Origin: Candidatus Hydrogenedentota bacterium
GTDB lineage: Bacteria > Hydrogenedentota > Hydrogenedentia > Hydrogenedentales > CAITNO01
Direction: 5' to 3'
Length of the DNA: 64,000 nucleotides
Assembly (NCBI GenBank): GCA_903893795.1
Contig: CAITNO010000102.1
Coordinates: forward strand, 1 to 64,000
Shown: piece by piece, positions 36,509 to 44,632 of the stretch
Numbering within the stretch: the stretch's first letter is position 1
Layout of the letters: every line of letters starts with the position of its first letter
The notes under the pieces: model-generated
The model's input: only the letters and a program-made list of their open reading frames with translations
The model's database searches: none
What the model was told of the DNA's origin: nothing
Program-made: the position numbers and the translations under genes

Positions 36509-37327
36509 TCAACATCCCGCGAGGCGATTGGCGATAATCCGGTAGGCCGCGGCATTCCAAACCAGGCCGATGTGCGTGCCTTCCACCTCATAATCAGACT
36601 TGGGATTTCCGCTCAGACAGGTTTCCCAATCGACAACACCGTCATTCTTGCAATAGACCGCCGTCTGCCGGATCCGCAGGGGAAACTTCGACTGGAGCGC
36701 GGTCGGAAACGCGCAATGGCAGTCGGAGGAAAAACAGTCAATTTGGGGGCACTCGCGCCGTTTTGCGATATGCGCGCGCACATGGGACAGCGCCTGGCTC
36801 ACAAACGGGTTCACCCGAACTCCCTGAATCGGCGACGCCAGCGTGATCACAGAGGCCACCTTGTCCGGAAGCAGCGCAGCCACACCCCGGGCAATCAGCC
36901 CTCCCAGGCTGTGCCCGATGAGATGAACTTTCCCTCCGTGCTTGTCACAGGCACGGTCTACGGTTTTCAGAAGACGCCCGGCGAGTATGTCCGGGCATTC
37001 GGCATTGATTCCGATCCGCGAACGTTCGGCGTTGTAGCCTATCCGGCCCAACCAAAGCCGCATTTCAAGCAGGTAGACGTCACAGGCAAGTAGACCCGGA
37101 ACCACTACAACGGGGGCACCCTTCCCATGCGGCACTCCCCAACCATAATAGACCGGCGACGCCTTGAGCCGAACACTCTCCATCCAGCAAAAGGCCTCTC
37201 GCCAAAGCGGCAAATAGACAAGCTGCGGCTCCTCTAATAACGCAACGGCAATGCCTTCTTTCATTCGTGGCGGAGAACTCGCTATACCGAATTGCGTCAT
37301 AGAGAATGCATTCCTTATTGCTACCAA
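36509..37327 (-). CDS. alpha/beta hydrolase (lipase-like)
   Basis: PVVVVPGLLACDVYLLEMRLWL; VHLIGHSLGGLIARG. Confidence 0.8.
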   Translation of the reverse strand: MVAIRNAFSMTQFGIASSPPRMKEGIAVALLEEPQLVYLPLWREAFCWMESVRLKASPVYYGWGVPHGKGAPVVVVPGLLACDVYLLEMRLWLGRIGYNAERSRIGINAECPDILAGRLLKTVDRACDKHGGKVHLIGHSLGGLIARGVAALLPDKVASVITLASPIQGVRVNPFVSQALSHVRAHIAKRRECPQIDCFSSDCHCAFPTALQSKFPLRIRQTAVYCKNDGVVDWETCLSGNPKSDYEVEGTHIGLVWNAAAYRIIANRLAGC

Positions 37328-37496
37328 TAACTGTTAAGACTTTACCATAAATCATTCGCTATGGCATCCGTGAAATAAAGCAGATTATCAGTAACATAGC
37401 GGAAGAAATTATCAAGTAACTATGTTAGTAATGGTGTGCTCAGTTGTAATCGGCTATAATGAGAAGAGGCGCTCACCTTAAAAGAAGGTAAAACAG

Positions 37497-39095
37497 ATGT
37501 CGGAAAACGAGTTGAAGCGGCGCATGACGCCTATGGACGCTTTCTTTCTTTATGCGGAGACTGAAACGGCGCCCATGCACGTAGGGGGAACATGCATCTT
37601 TAACGGAAAACTTTCCTTCTCCAAGTTTCGAACACACTTGGCCTCCCGCTTGAACCAAGTGCCACGTTACAGACAGCGCGCGGTGTTTGTCCCCTTCAAC
37701 GTGAGCCATCCCACATGGGAAGACGACCCAGACTTCGACTTGGACAATCACTTGTTTCGGATAAAGCTCGACAAGCCGGGTTCCGAGGAGCAGCTTCAGC
37801 AACTCACCGGCCAGATATTCACCGGAACTCTGGATAGAAACAAGCCCCTCTGGGAAATCTACATCGTCGAGGGCTTGGCTGGAAACTGCACCGGGCTGAT
37901 AATGAAGGTGCATCACTGCATGGTGGACGGGGTGGCCGGCATAAGCCTGGCCTACACCTTCCTGGATGTGACCCCCGCATTGCCGCCAAAATCGAAAAAA
38001 GTGCCGTTCAAACCCAAACCGTTGCCTAATATAAAGGCGAGGATTTACGATGCCGTCTGGGACAACATGGTGGACAGCATCGTCCACTGGGTGCGCTTCA
38101 GCGCCAACATGGCCGATTTTTCATCCCTCGTCAACGGCAACGGCGTCAAGCAAGCCATTGGAAAATTCGCAACCACTCTCGGAAACTTCCTCCTGCCGTT
38201 GAAGAAGATGCCGTTCAATGGCCCCTTTTCGGGGGAGCGTCTGCATGTCTGGCGCGAATACACCGACTCCGACATCCGAATCATCCGCGCCGTTTCCGGT
38301 GCCACTAACAACGACGTCATTCTCGCAACCCTCGCCTTGGCCACCCGCAAATATCTTGCAGACCATCCCGAGGCTGAAGTTTCGGGATTCTCGGCCTTGC
38401 GCGCTCTTGTCCCCGTCAATGTCCGTAGGGCGCGCGAAAAGGCGGCCCTTGGCAACCGGATAAGTTTTCTCCCCATCGACCTGCCGCTCAACATCCCCGA
38501 CCCCATTGAACTGCTCAACGCCATACACGAGCAGATGCGCGAGCAAAAGTCGTACCGCGTGGCCGATTCAATCAGTCTCATGTTCGACGCGCTCCAGGGC
38601 ACCTCTGTCGCGGCCCAGGCATCGTTGCTGAGTGCCGTCGCCAATCCCGTCACCCAGCAGTTTCTCGGACCCGCGGTGGAACTTACCCCGGCCAATCTCA
38701 TATGCACCAATGTTCCCGGCCCGCAGATTCCCCTCTACGCCCTGGGACATCGCCTGTTATCCGTACACGGGGTGGTTCCGACCTGTTTGGGAATGGGCGT
38801 AAACTGCTGCGTAATCACCTACGACCAGAAGGTCTCCGTATCCATCGTCGGAGACCGCATGGCCGCAGGCGACGGCGTTCGTCAGATCATGGCAAATTAC
38901 GACGAAAAGTTCAGGGAATTGCTTGCCGCGGCGCGGGCCAAGGGTGAAAAGTACGTCGAAATACGCAATGTCCTCCTGCACGAGCAGCATTCACCCTGGG
39001 ATAATCCAAAGAAGGCAACCGAAAAGCCCGCAAATAGCCCGCGCAAGAAAGCGCTGAACATTACCGCGCCGAGTGAATTTGCCCCGTCAAACTGA
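37497..39095 (+). CDS. wax ester synthase/diacylglycerol acyltransferase family protein
   Basis: MKVHHCMVDGVAGISL (HHxxxDG); N-terminal RRMTPMDAFFLYAETETAPMHVGG. Confidence 0.9.
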   Translation: MSENELKRRMTPMDAFFLYAETETAPMHVGGTCIFNGKLSFSKFRTHLASRLNQVPRYRQRAVFVPFNVSHPTWEDDPDFDLDNHLFRIKLDKPGSEEQLQQLTGQIFTGTLDRNKPLWEIYIVEGLAGNCTGLIMKVHHCMVDGVAGISLAYTFLDVTPALPPKSKKVPFKPKPLPNIKARIYDAVWDNMVDSIVHWVRFSANMADFSSLVNGNGVKQAIGKFATTLGNFLLPLKKMPFNGPFSGERLHVWREYTDSDIRIIRAVSGATNNDVILATLALATRKYLADHPEAEVSGFSALRALVPVNVRRAREKAALGNRISFLPIDLPLNIPDPIELLNAIHEQMREQKSYRVADSISLMFDALQGTSVAAQASLLSAVANPVTQQFLGPAVELTPANLICTNVPGPQIPLYALGHRLLSVHGVVPTCLGMGVNCCVITYDQKVSVSIVGDRMAAGDGVRQIMANYDEKFRELLAAARAKGEKYVEIRNVLLHEQHSPWDNPKKATEKPANSPRKKALNITAPSEFAPSN

Positions 39096-39111
39096 TTTCA
39101 ACAAGACATGC

Positions 39112-39681
39112 TCAGCAGGGATCGTCACGAAGGCGATGCGCCATAACGATGAGGTCATGCATTCCCCCGTCAACGTCCATAAGCCAGTCCGTCAGCAGGG
39201 CTTCCGAGGTGAACCCCTTCTTCTCCAGCATCATCCGGATATGTGGCGTGTCCCGGGGAACGTTAATCTTGATGAGAAACGGATTCTGCTCCTCTGCAAC
39301 GAGGCTGATCTCATCGGCCAACTGCTTGCCGACGCCCGTGCTGCGATACTGCCTGCTAACGAATAGCCGCATCTCCACCTGATGCCGCCCCCAGGAGTTC
39401 TCGTTGCGGTATAAACTCGCATAGCCCACAATCTGTCCTATCGAATTAAAGGCAAGCAGCACAAAGGCATGTCCCCGACCCAGATGGGTAATCCACTCGT
39501 CGATTACTTCAGGCTTGGTAATATCACTCTGAAGAAAGAGAATGTCCGCGTGCGACAGCCCGGCAGTGAAGGCTGCGGTTATATCCCGGTCCTCGGCAGT
39601 CATCGGACGAAAAGTGAACTTCTTTCCGTGAATTTCAGCGGTCCATGGGTATTTGCGCTTTGTTGCAATTTTCCCGAACAT
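39112..39681 (-). CDS. GNAT-family acetyltransferase
   Basis: MRLFVSRQYRSTGVGKQLADEISLVAEEQ. Confidence 0.85.
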   Translation of the reverse strand: MFGKIATKRKYPWTAEIHGKKFTFRPMTAEDRDITAAFTAGLSHADILFLQSDITKPEVIDEWITHLGRGHAFVLLAFNSIGQIVGYASLYRNENSWGRHQVEMRLFVSRQYRSTGVGKQLADEISLVAEEQNPFLIKINVPRDTPHIRMMLEKKGFTSEALLTDWLMDVDGGMHDLIVMAHRLRDDPC

Positions 39682-39786
39682 GACACCTCCTCACACCTTG
39701 GTATCGACCCTGACATCCTATAATAATTCATCCCGTCTCGGCTGATGATCACACTGTCCGCCGGGACGGAATAAACAGTCAATCCC

Positions 39787-39833
39787 CCCCTCAAACCGCC
39801 GACTCGTCCGAAGGTCGCCGACGGTTTGAGGGG
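39787..39833. terminator. long hairpin downstream of phasin-like gene
   Basis: CCCCTCAAACCG...CGGTTTGAGGGG; no clear T run. Confidence 0.5.
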
Positions 39834-39845
39834 TGAATCGCAAAC

Positions 39846-40430
39846 TCACACGGCGACAGCCGTGGTGCTTGCCCGCTTGGCCTTCGTCGCGCCCTTCGCC
39901 TTCGTCGTACCCTTGGCCTTGCCCGCAACCGCGGGCTTGGCGGCACTCTTTGCCTTGGAGGCGACCGTCGAAGCCTTGCTGACAACCTTCTTCTTGCCTC
40001 CGGAACTCTGCTCCTTGCGCACGCGTTCGAGGTAGTCCTTCAGCAGGTCGTAGCTCTTGTCGATCGTCTTCTGGAATTCCACACGCCCATCGTTAAGCAT
40101 GCCGCTCCATTCCTTGACAATGTCCTTGCCCTCGCTCGGCAGCCACTCCGCGCCCTGGATGTGCTTCTTCACCAGCTTGTCGCTGTACTTCTGAAGCCGC
40201 GCAAGCACCTTGAAGGAACGGTCAAAAAGGGAGCGCTGCAGTTTGAGTACCGAGATGGTCACGTCCACGCTGCGCACTTTCGCCGCCGCGCCGGAATCGT
40301 GAACATTGCTGGCGACCTGCTCGCGCACTTTCGCCGCAGTCGCCTGAATGCCGTCCGCGATCTTCTGGATGCGCGATTCATCCGATGGACGGACCGCTGC
40401 CTTCTTGGAGGTCTTGCTTGCTGTTGCCAT
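39846..40430 (-). CDS. phasin-like protein with Lys/Ala-rich histone-H1-like tail
   Basis: Amphipathic helical core; tail SKAKSAAKPAVAGKAKGTTKAKGATKAKRAS. Confidence 0.55.
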   Translation of the reverse strand: MATASKTSKKAAVRPSDESRIQKIADGIQATAAKVREQVASNVHDSGAAAKVRSVDVTISVLKLQRSLFDRSFKVLARLQKYSDKLVKKHIQGAEWLPSEGKDIVKEWSGMLNDGRVEFQKTIDKSYDLLKDYLERVRKEQSSGGKKKVVSKASTVASKAKSAAKPAVAGKAKGTTKAKGATKAKRASTTAVAV

Positions 40431-40645
40431 GACGTCTGCTCTCCTTTCTTTGAACGCCTTAGGCGTTCAGTTCTGAAAACCATGCGGATTCGTCAAGGGG
40501 CTGACTCCACGACAGTATAATACAACACTGCCGCACGCTTGCGCCATGAATCCACGCTTGCCTATCGCAACCCATCTGAGGCGCTATAACCGCCGGAGAT
40601 GGGACCCTTGTTATCAATATGCCGGCGTCTACCCAATGCCGGACC

Positions 40646-42184
40646 CTACCGGTTTCGACCGTACTGCTCGTGGCTGGACACCCAGTCCAGCGATGAAATG
40701 GCCGCCGCCAGCGAGATTTCCCCTGCCAGGGCAACGCCGCAGACGATCTCCGCCAGGCGCCGCACCTTGCCTTCCCCGTGGCACCCGAGCAACTCCAGGC
40801 ACTCGCGCTGGGTGGCGAGGCCCGTCCCGCCCCCGTAGGTGGCCACGATCAGCGAGGGAATCGTCAGCGACATGTACAGGTCCCCATCGGGGGTCAGTTC
40901 CACGTACAGAAGGCCCGCCGAAGACTCCGCCACATTGGCCACATCCTGCCCCGTGGCTATGAACATCGCCGCAATCCCGTTGGCCGAATGCAGCCCGTTA
41001 TTCGTGGCCCCCGCAAGCATCGCCCCCACATTGGCGACGTTGTAGTGACGAAACAGGGATTCAGGGTCCACCCGAAGATGCTCCATCAGCACCTCTCGCT
41101 TCAATGTCGCCTCGGCCACCACCCGTTTCCCGCGGGTGTGCATCAGGTTCACCTGCGACGCCTTCTTGTCCGTCGCCAGATTTGACTCCAGGTAATGGTG
41201 CCGAATGCCCGCATGGTTGGACAATATCCAGTTGCAGGCCACAAACGTGGCCTTGCCCACCATGTTCTGGCCGGCCGCGTCACCCGTGGTGAAATTGAAA
41301 CGCAGGAAGGCAAGCTTGCTCGCCTGATAATAGTCTATATATGTCAGTCGGGCCACCTTGGAACTGGCCTCCGCCTGTCGCCGTATCTCCTCCTCATTGG
41401 CACGGCACCACGCGATGAAATCACGCGCGTGACGCGCGTCGTCAAACACAAACACAGGGGCCCGTTGCATCGCGTCCTCGACGACGCTCACCTTCACCCC
41501 GCCGCACAGGTTCAGCACCTTCATGCCTCGGCTGTAGGAGGCAACCAGCGTCCCCTCGGTCGTCGCAAGCGGTATGATGAATTCGCCCACCGCGTGCTCT
41601 CCGTTGATCTGGAGCGGGCCCGCGAAACCCAGGGGAACCTGCGCAATCCCTGTGAAATTCTCTATGTTGCAGGCGGTGATATGCGGGTCGAAACTGAAAT
41701 GGGACACGTGCTTGAGCGTGGTGCCCGCGTTCTGCTCTACAAACTGCTGCCGGGCGGAAACGGCAGGCCCGGAATGATTGTCCATATTGTCCCGCGGAAT
41801 CTTAAGCTCTCCGCCGCTCTTCCCTGCCACGGGCGCGGCCTCAAGAGCAATCCGGCCGAACGGTTCCACCGTGACGACCATCCCTATGTGCTTTATCCCG
41901 TCCGAAAGCGGCGGCATGGCGGAGACAATCTTGAGGTCTCGGAGCCACGGCGGATTGACCCCTCTCGCCTCGATGTCGTCCGGATGAACGCGAAGGCCGT
42001 CGCCCAGATCCAGTTCGATATCCCCCCGCGGCACCTCTACACCATTAAACGATACGCTTTCCACCTCGGTCAGTCTGGCGTTTCCAAAAGTACTCCTCAA
42101 CGAAAAACACGCTGTCCCCTTGCCGCTCATCGGGCATCCCTGTACTTGAGGTAAATTCACAATTTCGCAGTTACAATCCATCAA
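40646..42184 (-). CDS. hydroxymethylglutaryl-CoA reductase with N-terminal extension
   Basis: IENFTGIAQVPLGFAGPLQINGEHAVGEFIIPLATTEGTLVASYSRGMK; GQNMVGKATF; DKKASQVNLMHTRGKRVVAEA; GGGTGLATQRECLELLGC. Confidence 0.9.
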   Translation of the reverse strand: MMDCNCEIVNLPQVQGCPMSGKGTACFSLRSTFGNARLTEVESVSFNGVEVPRGDIELDLGDGLRVHPDDIEARGVNPPWLRDLKIVSAMPPLSDGIKHIGMVVTVEPFGRIALEAAPVAGKSGGELKIPRDNMDNHSGPAVSARQQFVEQNAGTTLKHVSHFSFDPHITACNIENFTGIAQVPLGFAGPLQINGEHAVGEFIIPLATTEGTLVASYSRGMKVLNLCGGVKVSVVEDAMQRAPVFVFDDARHARDFIAWCRANEEEIRRQAEASSKVARLTYIDYYQASKLAFLRFNFTTGDAAGQNMVGKATFVACNWILSNHAGIRHHYLESNLATDKKASQVNLMHTRGKRVVAEATLKREVLMEHLRVDPESLFRHYNVANVGAMLAGATNNGLHSANGIAAMFIATGQDVANVAESSAGLLYVELTPDGDLYMSLTIPSLIVATYGGGTGLATQRECLELLGCHGEGKVRRLAEIVCGVALAGEISLAAAISSLDWVSSHEQYGRNR

Positions 42185-42665
42185 CGCAACCTCCTTGAAC
42201 TTGCGGGATATTGTTTTCCATCACATTACGGGATTCACAATGTTCCATCGTTTCGAACAACAATTATCCAGCCAATATTTCCATTTTGGAACCACTTTTG
42301 GACTCGTTCGTTGTACCATGCTAACTCTTTGTTTTACTAATAGTTACTGTTCTTATTTGTGATGGGATTATCGCGTTGCGCGTGCGTTTTCTGGCATTGA
42401 ATCAATGCTTGGCGAGTGTATCCCAGACATCAATACCAGGAGACATTTTTTTGCTGATAAAGCCCATTGCCGCCGGGCACAATCGCGCATCCGCTCCGCT
42501 GGGTTTTCAAGCACTCCACCGACCGCCAGGCATGAATATCGCAGCGGGAAGTAATTATAAGTATAATATGTTAACCTGATTCCGAGTGGGAAGCATTATA
42601 AGTGTGTCTCCCCCGCGCTGAAAGCGCGCTTGTCATGGCTTGATGCATGGGAGCCCGTTATAAAG

Positions 42666-43475
42666 ATGAGCGAGAAAAAGAACCAACTGGAAACTGCCAT
42701 AATTGAGTTTTATCGCGATGAAATTCGGCAGCGATACCAGTTGGAAAGCCTCCGCCTTTTTTCTGAATTCGGAACCGTTCCCGATAAGATGCTCATAGCG
42801 CTGCGTGACTTCTTTCTCGAAAGCCTCTACCCCCCGCCCCCTGTCCGCATTCGAATGGACGAGGCCTTTGATGACCTCGTGCTTCTCCTGCGCTCACCAG
42901 CGCGGCTCACGCCGCTCATGGGCGCCGCCCTCAGTTCCATGTTTCGCCTGAGTTTCCATCTCCCGGCCATCGTCAACACTGGGCTTGCCACCATCGATGC
43001 CATTCGGGAAACACGTCAGCTCGAAGCCTGTCTGATGTCCGTTGCCGAAACGATACGGCCCGAACTGGAGGCGGCGCTCGCAGGCAAGTCCACAGCGCCC
43101 AAATACCGCCGCGCCATGCTGAAGGTGATAGCAGGCGTTCCCGAAACCAACGTTCGCGCCCTGATCGCCAACGTCATCCGCCTTTTTGGCGCATTGTCCG
43201 ATATAAAAATGCTCTCGGGCATGGTCTTGCTCGTGGAGAAGTGTGTGGTGGTCATGGAATCGCGCACCGATGTCTACTCCGACAAGGACCGCGAGAGTTT
43301 GAAACTCTGCCTCGATGTTCTGCGCCAGGGGCACAACCTCTATCTGCAGCTGAAGCCCAAGGATTTTCCCCAGCTCTTGAAGGGCATCAACCGGGTCGAG
43401 ACAACCTGGTACGAGGGCATTGCGGAACAGTTGAAAACCTCTGGAAGAAAGAAAACCCCGCCTGAAAACGGATGA
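42666..43475 (+). CDS. hypothetical helical protein
   Basis: 270 aa ORF, ATG 42666. Confidence 0.5.
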   Translation: MSEKKNQLETAIIEFYRDEIRQRYQLESLRLFSEFGTVPDKMLIALRDFFLESLYPPPPVRIRMDEAFDDLVLLLRSPARLTPLMGAALSSMFRLSFHLPAIVNTGLATIDAIRETRQLEACLMSVAETIRPELEAALAGKSTAPKYRRAMLKVIAGVPETNVRALIANVIRLFGALSDIKMLSGMVLLVEKCVVVMESRTDVYSDKDRESLKLCLDVLRQGHNLYLQLKPKDFPQLLKGINRVETTWYEGIAEQLKTSGRKKTPPENG

Positions 43476-43508
43476 CATCTCCCGAACCACCATGGAAAGG
43501 AACGACAC

Positions 43509-44015
43509 ATGGCCTTCATTGCGAGCGTGGAACTAAAAAAGCGTCTTGAAGTGAAATGTCCCTATGACCGGGCCTTTGACCTGCTGGCCGATGTGCCCGC
43601 CTCGGTCAGCCATTTCCCCAATGTGGAGGAATTGGTGGACCTTGGGGGCAACGCCTACCGCTGGGAAATGCAAAAGATCGGGGTAGACCGCTTTTCCATC
43701 CAGACCATTTACGGCTGCAAATATGTGGATGACCGAGAGAAAGGCATCATCAAGTGGACCCCGGTAAAGGGGGAAGGCAACGGCACCGTCAAGGGAAAGT
43801 GGACCCTCAAGGCGATTGACGCCGAGAACACACGCATCGACCTCAGCACCACTGGCGACCTCGAAATACCGCTGCCAGGCCTGGTCAAGTTCCTCGTCGC
43901 CCCCGTGGTAGCCCGCCAGTTTGAGCAAATGGTGGACACCTACGTCGAGAATCTCAGCAAGACGCTCAACGCACCACCCAAAAAGAAAGCCGCGTCAAAA
44001 AAGAAATCCTCCTGA
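43509..44015 (+). CDS. SRPBCC-family protein with Lys-rich tail
   Basis: CPYDRAFDLLADVPASVSHFPNVEELVDLGGNAYRWEM...LSKTLN. Confidence 0.75.
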   Translation: MAFIASVELKKRLEVKCPYDRAFDLLADVPASVSHFPNVEELVDLGGNAYRWEMQKIGVDRFSIQTIYGCKYVDDREKGIIKWTPVKGEGNGTVKGKWTLKAIDAENTRIDLSTTGDLEIPLPGLVKFLVAPVVARQFEQMVDTYVENLSKTLNAPPKKKAASKKKSS

Positions 44016-44034
44016 ACTGATTGCCGGGCCTGAC

Positions 44035-44403
44035 CTAGTCCTCCGACTTCTGTCCCGTAAACCGGTCCTTCTCATCCCGGAATAGAAGATTAAACGTTGT
44101 CAGGCTGCCATAGGCCCGGCTGATAAGTGTTTGCAGTTCAGCCTTGTCCTCATACGAGAGGCTCGCGTGATTGTTCAACTTCTGCTCCAGCACGCGCAGC
44201 TTCTCGCGCACCGAGGTGATCTTCTTGAAGAAAACCTCCATAGGAATCTCTTTCGACTGCATCGTGTCGTCCGTGGGCTTCAGGATAAGCTTGCCGCCCT
44301 CCCATTTCCGCGCAATATTGCAGCGCCCGGCGCCCATTTCCTCCTCAAGCACCTCCCGCAGCGCGGCCTTCATTTCCTGCCACGATTGAAAAGACAGTTC
44401 CAT
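44035..44403 (-). CDS. conserved hypothetical protein
   Basis: 122 aa ORF, convergent with the SRPBCC gene. Confidence 0.5.
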   Translation of the reverse strand: MELSFQSWQEMKAALREVLEEEMGAGRCNIARKWEGGKLILKPTDDTMQSKEIPMEVFFKKITSVREKLRVLEQKLNNHASLSYEDKAELQTLISRAYGSLTTFNLLFRDEKDRFTGQKSED

Positions 44404-44632
44404 TTGCGTACCTCCGTTTCGGCACCATCGCCATGTCCGCCTATTCTATCAGCAGACTTTTGAAAAGTGAAATGCGGCTGAACAGGACGTCGGGACTGTG
44501 TGAACTTCGTTGCTGTTGATATTCCTGCGCTGCTTCCTGTCAAATGGGCTACGGGTTGGTCCATGTTGAACATGTCAGATGCAGCTTTCGGCTGAGTCCC
44601 TGCCGACAGTCACCCCTGAGGAGAGAATATCC

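Noticed and set aside
36404-37093. 229-aa plus ORF
   Set aside because: Antisense to the alpha/beta hydrolase with intact GHSLGG motif
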